Origin: Roseiarcus fermentans
GTDB lineage: Bacteria; Pseudomonadota; Alphaproteobacteria; Rhizobiales; Beijerinckiaceae
Direction of reading: 5' to 3'
DNA length: 64,000 bases
Assembly: GCF_003315135.1 (NCBI RefSeq)
Contig: NZ_QNRK01000023.1
Coordinates: 1-64,000 of the forward strand
Of the stretch, positions 18,169-26,888 are shown piece by piece (positions within the stretch are counted from its first letter, which is position 1; each line of letters starts with the position of its first letter). A program made the position numbers and the translations under genes. Under the pieces are notes generated by a model, which saw only the letters and a list, made by a program, of their open reading frames with translations, was not told the origin of the DNA and ran no database searches.

Positions 18169-18452
18169 GTCTGCGGGTCGAACAGCGACGGCTCCCGAAA
18201 CAGGCGTTCGAGACGCGGAAGGCGGCGCGGCGGGGCGTCGAGCGCCTCCACGAAGCGTCGCCAGCCGTCTTCGTCCAGCGAGAAGATGCGGCGGTCGGCC
18301 AGACGTTCTTCCGCCTCGCTCAGCGCGCTCTCCACAACGAAGTCGCCGACCGACTTTCGCGCAGCTTTCGCCGCGGTTTGCAACGTCCTCTTGGCCGAGG
18401 GCGTGAGCCGGAGATCGAGCTTTTCCGTGCGCGTGGGGCGGGGCAAGGTCAT
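18165..18452 (-). CDS. DUF1778 ribbon-helix-helix antitoxin (TacA-like)
   Basis: 95 aa. The N-terminal RTEKLDLRLTPSAKRTLQTAA is the ribbon-helix-helix DNA-binding part of DUF1778; the C-terminal DEDGWRRFVEALDAPPRRLPRL is the toxin-wrapping tail. It is expected to neutralise the downstream GNAT toxin and repress the pair's promoter, which should lie just upstream in 18453-18540. ATG 18452 is preferred since it leaves out a Cys/Trp-rich leader that the family lacks. Confidence 0.9.
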
Positions 18453-18542
18453 GCTCGTTCTGTAACAACAGCGCCAGGCAGTGTCACGCAACACGCGGAG
18501 GCGAATTCGCCAATGATTCTAACTCCCAGGCCTCGGCGCTTG

Positions 18543-18676
18543 CCCCCACCACCATGCTTCGCATGGTCCCCCTCCCCCGCTTCGCAGGGGAGGAAATCGG
18601 CGCCGTCGCGGTTTCCTCCCCCGTGAAGCGAAGCGGAACGGGGGAGGGGGACCAGCCGAAGGCTGGTGGAGGGGGC
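18543..18676. repeat. Interspersed palindromic repeat (two nested hairpins)
   Basis: The left arm contains CACCACCATGCTTCGCATGG followed by a C-rich CTCCCCCG; the right arm (about 18635-18676) holds the complementary series GGGGGAGGGGGACCAGCC, GAAGG, CTGGTGGAG. Between them is a second inverted pair (GGGGAGGAAA / TTTCCTCCCC). This is the style of palindromic intergenic repeats common in rhizobial genomes. It fills most of the gap between the antitoxin and the cytochrome gene. Confidence 0.7.
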
Positions 18677-18709
18677 CCGCTGAGCGGCAGGTTGGGCGTT
18701 ACCAATTAT

Positions 18710-19273
18710 TCACTCCGCCGGCTGGCGCGCCTGCGCCGCCCGCTCGCGCCCGAGGTCGCCGGCCATCGCCTGAAAGACGCCGTCGCGCCGCACCAGCGCA
18801 TGAAACAGCGCCGCGGCGAGGTGCAGCAGGACGACGGCGTACAGCAGCAGCCCGAGCCCGACATGCGCCGCCCACAGCGCCGTGTGCAGCCCGTCGCTCT
18901 GCGGCGCGATCGGCGGGAGCCAGATCCCGCCCCAGAGCACGACCGGATAGCCGCCCGCCGACAGCATCGCCCAGCCGATCAGCGGCAGGCCGATCATCAG
19001 CGCATAAAGCGCGACATGCGATCCCTGCGCCGCGAGCTTCATCGGCGCGGGCAGGTCGCGCGGCAGGGGAGGGGCGCCCGAGCGCAGGCGGACGGCGAGC
19101 CGGATCAGCGCCAGCGCCAGGATCGCGATCCCGAGCGTCCTGTGCAGGGTGAACAGCGCCAGGTAGTTCGGGCTGACGGTCGAGACCATGTGCACGCCGA
19201 CGAACAGCATCGTCAAAATGCAGGCGGCCATGATCCAGTGCAGCGCGCGCTGGAGCGAGGTGAAGCGGGTCAT
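18710..19273 (-). CDS. Cytochrome b561 family protein
   Basis: 187 aa with four predicted membrane helices. Candidate haem-ligating histidines occur in RALHWIMAACILT (helix 1), FTLHRTLGIAILAL (helix 2), GSHVALYALMIGL (helix 3) and AAHVGLGLLLYAVVLLHLAAA (helix 4). By family it transfers electrons from quinol across the inner membrane. It starts inside the stop of the catalase-like gene (ATGA), so the two are translated together and cytochrome b561 is the likely electron partner of the exported haem protein. Confidence 0.9.
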   Translation of the reverse strand: MTRFTSLQRALHWIMAACILTMLFVGVHMVSTVSPNYLALFTLHRTLGIAILALALIRLAVRLRSGAPPLPRDLPAPMKLAAQGSHVALYALMIGLPLIGWAMLSAGGYPVVLWGGIWLPPIAPQSDGLHTALWAAHVGLGLLLYAVVLLHLAAALFHALVRRDGVFQAMAGDLGRERAAQARQPAE

Positions 19274-20328
19274 CGGCTCGCTCCGGTTGCGGTTCGCGGA
19301 TAGTCTTTCGCTTCGGCCGCGCGGCGGTCGAACGACACCCGGTAGGCGGAGGAGCGCGCGGCCGGGAACGGGTCGTCCGAGGTCGCCATCCCGTTCGGCA
19401 GCACGGTCGGGTCGTAGTTGATGTCGCGGCAGGGGCCGTCGGCCTCGGCGACGATCGCCTGCGCCGTCAGCGTCCCGACCTCGACCTTGCGCCGGTCGTC
19501 CGGCCAGGCCTTGCTCGGGTCGGCCGTGGAGTCGCCGGGATCGGCGACCGTGACGACCATCGTCCATCGCGCCGGGCCGCTCCGGAGACGCTGGGCGATT
19601 TCCTCTTCGAGAAAATTCGGGCCGCGCTTGGCGAGTTCCTCGAGCGGAACGGGGGCGGGCCGGGCCTCGGGAACGAGCGACCAGCGCACGGCGCGCCGCG
19701 CGCCGGCGGCGTCGGTGAACACGAAGGCGTTCAGGCCGTTGTACCGCTCCTCGGCGTAGCTGCCGGTCCACGGCGCGCCGTTCGCCCAGGCGCCGAAGGC
19801 GGCGATCTCGGGATGCGCCGCGGCGAAGGTTTTCATCGCCTCGGGGTCCTTGCTGGCCGAAGCGTGCAGAAGCTCGAAAAAGGCGCCGGGCGTCGAGACC
19901 GCGAACACCGGCGGGTCGATCAGCGCCATGCGCCATTGCTGGCCGTCTGGGGTCGCGATCTCCACCCCCAGCCCGCGCACGCGCACCGTGGCGTCGGCGG
20001 CGTCTGGATTGGGCGTGCCGAGATTGAAGCGACCGACCACGGGGTAAACCCCTTTGGCGAACGCCTGCGCGGTCGAGAGCGCGGCGCCGGCGCCGTTCGC
20101 CTCGAACACGCCGGTGAAGCAGATCCCCTTGGCGTGGTTGCGGCGATGGCCGAGCGCGGGGCCGCCGGGCGGCGCAAAGGCGTCGACCAGCCGGTCCGGC
20201 GTGAGCCTTTGCGGCGACAGCCACCCGCCCGCATAGGCGAAGGCCGCGGCCGCGAAGGCGACGACGGCGGCGATGAGGACGAGGGAGCCGAGGGCGGAGC
20301 GGGGGGCGCGTCGAGGCGGCGCGGGCAT
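19270..20328 (-). CDS. Catalase-related peroxidase (SrpA-like), exported
   Basis: 352 aa. A signal peptide or N-terminal anchor spans about 14-37 (ALGSLVLIAAVVAFAAAAFA). The catalytic His is in HRRNHAKGICFTGVF, and the haem-ligand Tyr is probably in DPFPAARSSAYRVSFDRR near the C-terminus, as in mini-catalases of the SrpA type (about 350 aa), which act as peroxidases more than catalases. It precedes and overlaps a cytochrome b561 gene, an arrangement common for this subfamily. Likely periplasmic, removing peroxide with electrons from the quinone pool. Confidence 0.9.
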   Translation of the reverse strand: MPAPPRRAPRSALGSLVLIAAVVAFAAAAFAYAGGWLSPQRLTPDRLVDAFAPPGGPALGHRRNHAKGICFTGVFEANGAGAALSTAQAFAKGVYPVVGRFNLGTPNPDAADATVRVRGLGVEIATPDGQQWRMALIDPPVFAVSTPGAFFELLHASASKDPEAMKTFAAAHPEIAAFGAWANGAPWTGSYAEERYNGLNAFVFTDAAGARRAVRWSLVPEARPAPVPLEELAKRGPNFLEEEIAQRLRSGPARWTMVVTVADPGDSTADPSKAWPDDRRKVEVGTLTAQAIVAEADGPCRDINYDPTVLPNGMATSDDPFPAARSSAYRVSFDRRAAEAKDYPRTATGASR

Positions 20329-20488
20329 GGGCGTCTCCGTCGAACCAGGGGCGGCGCGAGCCTAACACGATCGCCGGCCAGTTGCATCGATCGCGCGCCG
20401 CGCGGCCGAACGAAGCGCGGCTCGGTCGATCGCCGTCCGGCGCCGAACGCCCCGGTCGCGGCGCGCCGGAAGACAGCAGAAAATTCAG

Positions 20489-20519
20489 TTGACATGCTTA
20501 GTGCGGCATGAGTTACTAA
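20489..20519 (+). promoter_or_regulatory. Possible sigma-70 promoter of the ABC/dha operon
   Basis: A perfect -35 hexamer TTGACA (20489-20494) is followed after 19 bases by TACTAA. The spacing is longer than ideal. The stretch between also contains a short inverted repeat TTAGT/ACTAA that could bind a regulator. It sits about 85 bases before the start of the substrate-binding protein. Weak on its own. Confidence 0.35.
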
Positions 20520-20604
20520 ACATCCGACGGGCCTTTTTGTCGAAATCGCGGATAACGCGAGGCCCTGTGGCGGCCGGCCGTGCCTGGCCAGAGGAGGAGA
20601 CACC

Positions 20605-21951
20605 ATGAGGATGAACGGGACGCATTTATCCCTGTTATGCTGTGCGGGAACCCTGGCGCTGACCCTCGGAACCGCATCCTCGGCGCAGGCGGAAGGCAAG
20701 TCGCTCACGATGTGCTGGGCCGCCTGGGACCCGGCCAATGCGCTGGTCGAGCTGGACAAGGACTTCACCAAGGCCACCGGCATCGAAATGAAGCACGAGT
20801 TCGTTCCCTGGACGAGCTACGCCGACCACTTCATCAACCTGCTCAATTCGCGCAGCACCGAATGCGACCTGATCATCGGCGACAGCCAATGGATCGGCGG
20901 CGCCGCCGAGAACAAGTGGTACGTGAAGCTCAACGATTTCTTCGACAAGAACAAGATCTCGATGGACACGTTCCTGCCGGCGACGGTCGTCGGCTATGCC
21001 GAGTGGCCCAAGAATACGCCGAACTACTGGGGCCTGCCGGCGATGGCCGACGCGGTCGGCTGGACCTATCGCAAGGACTGGTTCGCCAAGCCGGAGCTGC
21101 GCGCCGAGTTCAAGGCGAAGTACAATCGCGAGCTCGAGCCGCCGAAGACCTGGGACGAGTTGATCGAAATCTCAAAATTCTTCACCGGCAAGGAAATCGA
21201 CGGCAAGAAGGTCTACGGATCGTATATCTTCACCGAGCGCGGCTCGGAAGGCATCACGATGGGCGTCACCAACGCGATGTACAATTACGGCTTCGATTAT
21301 ATGGACCCCAACAAGCCTTACCATATGAAAGGCATCGTCAACTCCGCCGGCGCGGCAAAAGGCATGGACGTCTACAAGGAATTGTTCGACTGCTGCCAGC
21401 CGCCCGGCCTGACCAACGCCTACATGCAGGAGGGGCTCGACGCCTTCAAGTCCGGCCAGGTCGCGATGCAGATGAACTGGTATGCGTTCTTCCCCGGACT
21501 CAACAAAGATCCGAACGTCGGCGGCGACAAGATCGGCTTCTTCAAGAATCCGGCCGGTCCGACCGGTCAGTTCACCCAGCTCGGCGGTCAGGGGCTTTCG
21601 GTTGTGGCGGCGTCGAAAGACGTCGACGATGCTCTGCTCTACGTGAAATGGTTCGCGCAGCCGGAGATTCAGCAGAAATGGACGGATCTCGGCGGCGCGT
21701 CCGCCTCGAAGGCGGTGCTCGAATCGGACGCCTACAAGGCCAGCGCGGCCTATGCGCCGTCGTTCGTGGAATCGATGGGCATGGTCAAGGACTTCTGGGC
21801 GGAGCCGCTGTACGTCCCCTTGCTTCTCGACATGCAGAATCGGGTCCACGATTACGTCGTCGCCAACAAGGGCACGTCGCAACAGGCGCTCGACGCGCTG
21901 GTCAAGGACTGGATCAAGGTGTTCAAGCAGGAAGGCAAGGACCCTTCCTGA
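20605..21951 (+). CDS. ABC transporter substrate-binding protein (family 1 / MalE-like)
   Basis: 448 aa, strong ribosome site GAGGAGGAGA. Signal peptide about 1-29 (LSLLCCAGTLALTLGTASSAQA). The mature protein starts EGKSLTMCWAAWDPANALVELDKDF, and has a family-1 solute-binding layout with many Trp/Tyr residues for sugar or polyol contact (PKNTPNYWGLPAMADAVGWTY). It captures the substrate in the periplasm for the permeases encoded next. The co-operonic dihydroxyacetone kinase suggests a triose or polyol such as dihydroxyacetone or glycerol; the exact ligand is not readable from sequence. Confidence 0.92.
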   Translation: MRMNGTHLSLLCCAGTLALTLGTASSAQAEGKSLTMCWAAWDPANALVELDKDFTKATGIEMKHEFVPWTSYADHFINLLNSRSTECDLIIGDSQWIGGAAENKWYVKLNDFFDKNKISMDTFLPATVVGYAEWPKNTPNYWGLPAMADAVGWTYRKDWFAKPELRAEFKAKYNRELEPPKTWDELIEISKFFTGKEIDGKKVYGSYIFTERGSEGITMGVTNAMYNYGFDYMDPNKPYHMKGIVNSAGAAKGMDVYKELFDCCQPPGLTNAYMQEGLDAFKSGQVAMQMNWYAFFPGLNKDPNVGGDKIGFFKNPAGPTGQFTQLGGQGLSVVAASKDVDDALLYVKWFAQPEIQQKWTDLGGASASKAVLESDAYKASAAYAPSFVESMGMVKDFWAEPLYVPLLLDMQNRVHDYVVANKGTSQQALDALVKDWIKVFKQEGKDPS

Positions 21952-22042
21952 CCGCGTGACGAAACGCCAGGCTCCCCCCTAAACTCGTCCTCGGCGGCGC
22001 CCGCCGCCGAGGAGCCGCCTCCGGTCGACAAGCGGGCAGGTC

Positions 22043-23002
22043 ATGACGGTGACGAACCAAGCAAGCAGCCTTGCCGAACGAGCAGCCCGGCGCACGCCGG
22101 CCGCCGTCGCCGTGCGGGCGAGAGGGTTGTCGGATCGCGCCGTCGCCTGGCTGTTCATCCTGCCGACGATGCTGTTGCTGCTCGCGATCAACATCTTTCC
22201 GCTGATCTGGGCGATCCGGCTGTCGTTCACCGGCCTGATGGCCAACCTGCCCAACCCGGCCGGTTTCGTCGGCCTCGACAATTACATCGACATCCTCACC
22301 GACGAGGACATCTGGGCGAATTTCCGCGTCACCGCGCATTTCGTGTTCTGGACGATCACGCTGCAGATCCTGATCGGCCTCGGCCTCGCCTTGCTGATCA
22401 ACCAGAGATTCCGCGGCCACAGCTTCTGGACCACCGTCATTCTGCTGCCGATGATGCTGTCCCCGGCGGTCGTCGGCAATTTCTGGACCCTGCTGTTCCA
22501 GCCGCAGATCGGACCGTTCAACTACGTGATCGGCTTTTTCGCCGGCGTCGCGCCGAGCTCGTTCTCGATGATCGGCAGCGTCGCGCTGGCGCCCTGGACG
22601 ATCGTCCTGGTCAACACCTGGATGTGGACGCCCTATGTGATGCTGATTTGCCTCGCCGGCCTGCGCTCCATTCCCGACTACATCTACGAGGCGGCGGAGG
22701 TCGATCGCGCCTCCCCCTTGCGGCAGTTCTGGTCGATCACCCTGCCGATGGTGCTGCCCTTCCTCATGCTCGCCGTGCTGTTCCAGGCGATCCAGTCGTT
22801 CGTGATGTTCGACATGGTCAATCTCCTCACCTCGGGCGGACCGGGGTCGGTCACCGAAACCGTCTCGATCACGCTCAAGCGCGCCGCGTTCGAAAAGTGG
22901 GAGACCGGCTACGCCTCGGCGCTCGCGGTGATCCTGTTCGTCACGATCTTCGGCGCGGCCAACGTTTACGTCCGGGCGCTCAACTGGGTGAAGCAGCAAT
23001 GA
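22043..23002 (+). CDS. ABC transporter permease (MalF-like)
   Basis: 319 aa, six predicted membrane helices beginning AWLFILPTMLLLLAINIFPLIWAI. The EAA loop that docks on the ATPase is visible as YIYEAAEVDRASPLRQFWSI. One of two permeases in this importer. Its stop overlaps the next start (ATGA). The long polar N-terminus (about 30 residues) is usual for this class. Confidence 0.93.
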   Translation: MTVTNQASSLAERAARRTPAAVAVRARGLSDRAVAWLFILPTMLLLLAINIFPLIWAIRLSFTGLMANLPNPAGFVGLDNYIDILTDEDIWANFRVTAHFVFWTITLQILIGLGLALLINQRFRGHSFWTTVILLPMMLSPAVVGNFWTLLFQPQIGPFNYVIGFFAGVAPSSFSMIGSVALAPWTIVLVNTWMWTPYVMLICLAGLRSIPDYIYEAAEVDRASPLRQFWSITLPMVLPFLMLAVLFQAIQSFVMFDMVNLLTSGGPGSVTETVSITLKRAAFEKWETGYASALAVILFVTIFGAANVYVRALNWVKQQ

Positions 23003-23952
23003 GCGACGTCCACGCGCCGCGCCCGTTCTCCGAGCCGTCCCCGCTCGCGCGCCGGCTCGCCGCCGCAGCGGTCGTCCTTTACGCGGTGATCGCGATTCTG
23101 CCGCTCCTCTGGATCGGCGCGACCGCCTTCAAGTCGCAGGCGGACGCGATCGCCTATCCGCCGAAGATCCTCTTCACGCCCACGCTCGAGGGGTTCGTCG
23201 ATCTCTTCACCGTGCAGACGCATCAGTCGCACGACTTCATCGCCAAACTGCCGCCGCCCGCGACCTGGTGGGAGAAGATCGCCCGCGACCGCGACATGGT
23301 GATCGCCGGGCCGTCGCGCGTCGTCGAGCGCTTCCTCAATTCGCTGATCATCGGCTTCGGCTCGACGATTCTGGCGACCTTCCTCGGCACGCTCGCGGCT
23401 TATGGCTTCTCGCGCTTCCGCGTGCCGCTGGCCGACGACCTCATGTTCTTCATTCTCTCGACGCGCATGATGCCGCCGATCGCGGTCGCGGTGCCGATCT
23501 ACATGATGTACCGCTGGCTCGGCCTCTACGACACGCGGATCGGCATGATCCTGCTCTACACTGCGGTGAACGTGTCGCTGGCGGTCTGGCTGCTCAAGGG
23601 ATTCATCGACGAGATCCCGCGCGAGTACGAAGAGGCCGCGCTGGTCGACGGTTACACGCGGCTGCAGGCGTTTCGCAAGGTGGTGCTGCCGCAGGCGGTG
23701 ACCGGCATTGCGGCGACGGCGATCTTCTGCCTGATCTTCTCCTGGAACGAATATGCGTTCAATCTCCTGTTGACGAGTTCCGAGGCGCAAACCATGCCGC
23801 CCTTCATCCCGTTCATCATCGGCGAAGGCGGCCAGAACTGGCCGGCGGTCGCGGCGGGCACGACGCTGTTCCTGCTGCCGATCGTGGTGTTCACGATCGC
23901 CCTGAGAAAGCACCTGTTGCGCGGCATCACCTTCGGAGCGGTGCGAAAATGA
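22999..23952 (+). CDS. ABC transporter permease (MalG-like)
   Basis: 317 aa, six predicted helices. The EAA loop is EYEEAALVDGYTRLQAFRKVVLP. A periplasmic loop of about 60 residues between helices 1 and 2 (AKLPPPATWWEKIARDRDMV) is larger than in MalG. It overlaps both neighbours by ATGA and is part of the polyol/triose importer. Confidence 0.93.
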   Translation: MSDVHAPRPFSEPSPLARRLAAAAVVLYAVIAILPLLWIGATAFKSQADAIAYPPKILFTPTLEGFVDLFTVQTHQSHDFIAKLPPPATWWEKIARDRDMVIAGPSRVVERFLNSLIIGFGSTILATFLGTLAAYGFSRFRVPLADDLMFFILSTRMMPPIAVAVPIYMMYRWLGLYDTRIGMILLYTAVNVSLAVWLLKGFIDEIPREYEEAALVDGYTRLQAFRKVVLPQAVTGIAATAIFCLIFSWNEYAFNLLLTSSEAQTMPPFIPFIIGEGGQNWPAVAAGTTLFLLPIVVFTIALRKHLLRGITFGAVRK

Positions 23953-24152
23953 CCGATCTGCACGCCATCGCGCCGGCGGGCTGGACGCGCTGGTTCCGGC
24001 GCGGACCCTGGGAGAACGGGGCGATGGCCGTCATCGGCCTCGGCATCCTGATGATGACCCAGCCGTTCTCGCTCGACCTCTACAGCTATTCGTTCGTGAC
24101 GATCCTCAGCGGCACGCTCGGGTTCGTCGTCGTCAGCCACTTTCCGCAGTAG
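23949..24152 (+). CDS. Small two-helix membrane protein of the ABC importer operon
   Basis: 67 aa. An amphipathic start (AGWTRWFRRGPWENG) precedes two hydrophobic segments: AMAVIGLGILMMTQPF and FVTILSGTLGFVVVSHF. It overlaps the permease stop by ATGA and ends 9 bases before the first ATPase, so it belongs to the transporter unit. Glycerol ABC importers of rhizobia also carry a tiny membrane protein (GlpU) in this position, but I see no direct sequence match. It may be an accessory subunit. Confidence 0.7.
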   Translation: MTDLHAIAPAGWTRWFRRGPWENGAMAVIGLGILMMTQPFSLDLYSYSFVTILSGTLGFVVVSHFPQ

Positions 24153-24161
24153 GGCGTCGCC

Positions 24162-25274
24162 ATGGCGGAGATACGCGTTGAACATCTGCACAAGGCCTTC
24201 CACGGCTTCGTCGCGGTGCAGAATTCCAACTTCGTGATCGAAGACCGCACGTTCTTCGTCATGCTGGGCCCGTCGGGGTGCGGCAAGACGACGACGCTGC
24301 GGATGATCGCCGGCCTCGAGCTGCCGACCAGCGGCCGGATCCTGCTCGACGGCGCGGACGTCACGTTCAAACGCGCCTCCGAGCGCGACATCGCGTTCGT
24401 GTTCCAGCTGTTCGCGCTCTACCCGCACATGAATGTCCGCAGGAACATCGGCTTTCCGCTCGTTTCGACCGGCATGAAACGCGCCGAGGTCAAGGCGCGG
24501 GTCGAGGAGGCGGCGCGCATCCTGCGCATCACCGACCTGCTCGACCGCCCGGTGTCGGGCCTCTCCAGCGGCGACCGCCAGCGCGTCGCCCTCGGGCGGG
24601 CGATCGTGCGCCGGCCGATGGCGTTCATGATGGATGAGCCGCTCGGCGCGCTGGATTCGGAAATGCGCGACGTGATGTGCGGCGAATTGCGCGGATTGCA
24701 CGACCGGCTGAAGGCGACGACCGTCTACGTGACGCACGACCAGACCGAGGCCATGTCGCTCGGCGACAAGATCGCGGTGATGAGCCATGGCGTGATCGAG
24801 CAGTGGGGCACGCCGCGGGAAGTCTACGACCGGCCGGCCTCGGTGTTCGTCGCCGACTTCATCGGCTCGCCGCCGATGAACCTGCTGACGTTCCACGACG
24901 GGCTGCAGCCTGGCCGGGGCAGCGTTCGGGTCGGCGAAGCGGACATCGGCATTCCCGCCCCGCGCGAGGCCGTGACGAAACGCGACCTCATTCTCGGGGT
25001 GCGCCCGGAGCATGTCCGCCTGAGCGACGCCGCCCGGCTGAGGGGCGAGGTGTTCGGCACGGAATATCTCGGCACCACCCAGATCGTCACGGTCACGACC
25101 CCGCATGGCGTGACCCGGGCGCGACTCGCCGCCAATGTCAAAGTGTCGATCGGCGAGGCGGTCGGACTGGAATTTCGTCCCGACCGCATCTCGGTGTTCG
25201 ACGCCGCCTCCGGACAGGCGATCCGGACCGCGCTCCACGATCATCCGCACCCGATGGAGCACGCCCATGTCTGA
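24162..25274 (+). CDS. ABC transporter ATP-binding protein 1 (MalK/UgpC-like), atypical signature
   Basis: 370 aa. Walker A GPSGCGKTT (~37-45), Q-loop in VFQLFALYPHM, Walker B MAFMMDEPLGALD, H-switch VYVTHDQTEA. The ABC signature reads LSSGDRQRVALGRA instead of LSGGQ, so the Gln/Gly positions are changed. The C-terminal ~130 residues form the TOBE/MalK regulatory domain (LGVRPEHVRL). It pairs with ATPase 2 as a heterodimer in which one signature is degenerate, as known for other asymmetric importers. It overlaps the next gene by 8 bases. Confidence 0.93.
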   Translation: MAEIRVEHLHKAFHGFVAVQNSNFVIEDRTFFVMLGPSGCGKTTTLRMIAGLELPTSGRILLDGADVTFKRASERDIAFVFQLFALYPHMNVRRNIGFPLVSTGMKRAEVKARVEEAARILRITDLLDRPVSGLSSGDRQRVALGRAIVRRPMAFMMDEPLGALDSEMRDVMCGELRGLHDRLKATTVYVTHDQTEAMSLGDKIAVMSHGVIEQWGTPREVYDRPASVFVADFIGSPPMNLLTFHDGLQPGRGSVRVGEADIGIPAPREAVTKRDLILGVRPEHVRLSDAARLRGEVFGTEYLGTTQIVTVTTPHGVTRARLAANVKVSIGEAVGLEFRPDRISVFDAASGQAIRTALHDHPHPMEHAHV

Positions 25275-26283
25275 GGTCGCGCTCGATCGGGTCTCCAAGC
25301 GGTTCGGCGCCACGCAGGCGGTGTCCGATCTGTCGCTGACCATCGAGGACGGCGCCTTCGTCGTCCTGCTGGGGCCGACCGGGGCCGGCAAGACCACCAC
25401 GTTGCGCCTGGTCGCGGGTCTCGAGCGGCCGGATGCGGGCGGCATCCGCATCGCCGGCCGCGACGTCACCCGCGACTCGCCGGCGCAGCGCGACGTCGCC
25501 TTCGTGTTCCAGCAATATTCGCTCTACCCACACCTGTCGGTGTTCGACAATCTGGCCTTTCCGCTGCGCTCGCCGGCGCGGCCGACGCCGGAGCCGGTCA
25601 TTCGCCAGAAGGTCAACGACGTCGCGACGCTTCTGCGCATCGCCGACAAGCTGGACCAGCGGGTGACGAAGCTGTCCGGCGGTCAGATGCAGCGCGTGGC
25701 GATCGGACGGGCGCTGGTTCGTTCGCCGTCGATCTACCTCATGGACGAGCCGCTGTCCTCGCTGGACGCCAAGCTGCGCGCCGAACTGCGTATCGAGCTG
25801 AAGCGCATCCAGCGAGAACTCGGCGCGACGATCCTCTACGTCACCCACGACCAGACCGAGGCGATGACGCTGGGCAGCCGCGTCGGCGTGATCGAAAACG
25901 GCCGGCTGGCGCAGGTCGGCACGCCGCGTCAGGTCTACGAGGACCCCGCCAACGTCTATGTCGCCGCGCGTCTGGGCAGCCCGCAGATCAATCTGGCGCC
26001 GCGCTCGGCCTTCCCCGAGCTGGCGGCGCCGGCGCGCGCGACGACGGTCGGCGCGCGCACCGAACATGCCGAGATCACCCGCGCCAACGGCCGCCGCGCC
26101 TCCGGTCGCGTCACCTGGGTCGAGCATCTCGGCGATCAGGACCACTTGCACGTGCAACTCGGGGAGCAGGATTTCGTCACCCTCGCCGATCCCGATTCCG
26201 GTCTCGGACCTGGCGACGACGTGGCGATCGCGCTCAAGGATCCCCTGTTCTTCAGCGCCACGGGCGAGAGGGTGCGGACATGA
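25267..26283 (+). CDS. ABC transporter ATP-binding protein 2 (MalK/UgpC-like)
   Basis: 338 aa with canonical motifs: Walker A GPTGAGKTTT, signature LSGGQMQRVAIGRAL, Walker B IYLMDEPLSSLD, H-switch VTHDQTEAMT, then a TOBE-type C-terminal domain. It is the fully canonical partner of ATPase 1. Its stop overlaps the dhaL start (ATGA), tying the transporter to the kinase genes in one transcript. Confidence 0.94.
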   Translation: MSEVALDRVSKRFGATQAVSDLSLTIEDGAFVVLLGPTGAGKTTTLRLVAGLERPDAGGIRIAGRDVTRDSPAQRDVAFVFQQYSLYPHLSVFDNLAFPLRSPARPTPEPVIRQKVNDVATLLRIADKLDQRVTKLSGGQMQRVAIGRALVRSPSIYLMDEPLSSLDAKLRAELRIELKRIQRELGATILYVTHDQTEAMTLGSRVGVIENGRLAQVGTPRQVYEDPANVYVAARLGSPQINLAPRSAFPELAAPARATTVGARTEHAEITRANGRRASGRVTWVEHLGDQDHLHVQLGEQDFVTLADPDSGLGPGDDVAIALKDPLFFSATGERVRT

Positions 26284-26888
26284 CGCCTGAGCATCTGCAC
26301 AAGCTGATTGTGGCCGTGGCCGACGCGGTGATCGCCCATGCGGACGAACTCACCGAACTCGATCAGGCGATCGGCGACGGCGACCACGGCGTCAACATGA
26401 GGCGCGGTTTCGAGGCTGTGCGCGCCGACGCGGCGGCGACCGCGGAAAAGCCGCTCCCGGATGCGCTCAAGGCGATCGGCACGCAGCTGGTGATGAAGGT
26501 CGGCGGCGCATCCGGGCCGCTTTACGGAACGCTGTTCCTCGCCCTGGGCAAGACGATCGCCCCGGACGCGTCCAACATCGCCGCCGCCTTCGCCGCCGCC
26601 GTGCAGGCGGTCGAGGCCCGCGGCAAGTCGCATCCCGGCCAGAAGACGCTGCTCGACGTTCTGGCGCCGGTGCAGGCCGCCCTCGCGGACGGCGGTCCGC
26701 ACCTGCCGGCGCGGCTGCCGATCGTGGCGGCCGCCGCCGCGGACGCGACCGTTCCCATGCTCGCCACCCGCGGCCGCGCCTCGTTTCTCGGCGAGCGCTC
26801 GATCGGGCATATGGACCCCGGCGCCCGCTCGTCGGCGTTGATGATCGCGTCCCTGTGTCGGGCGCTGGAGGAGCTGGACCTTGGCTAA
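26280..26888 (+). CDS. dhaL: Dihydroxyacetone kinase ADP-binding subunit DhaL
   Basis: 202 aa. DhaL holds ADP permanently as a phosphoryl carrier between DhaM and dihydroxyacetone on DhaK. The Mg-ADP site is in LDQAIGDGDHGVNMRRG (three Asp), with MKVGGASGPLYGTLFLALGK and SHPGQKTLLDVLAP as further DhaL landmarks. It overlaps the upstream ATPase and the downstream dhaM. The PTS-type rather than ATP-type enzyme is implied by the presence of dhaM. Confidence 0.96.
   Translation: MTPEHLHKLIVAVADAVIAHADELTELDQAIGDGDHGVNMRRGFEAVRADAAATAEKPLPDALKAIGTQLVMKVGGASGPLYGTLFLALGKTIAPDASNIAAAFAAAVQAVEARGKSHPGQKTLLDVLAPVQAALADGGPHLPARLPIVAAAAADATVPMLATRGRASFLGERSIGHMDPGARSSALMIASLCRALEELDLG

Noticed and set aside
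23949-24152. Naming the tiny membrane protein GlpU (DUF2160)
   Set aside because: Position fits but the sequence does not resemble the family as I know it, so only a descriptive name is given.
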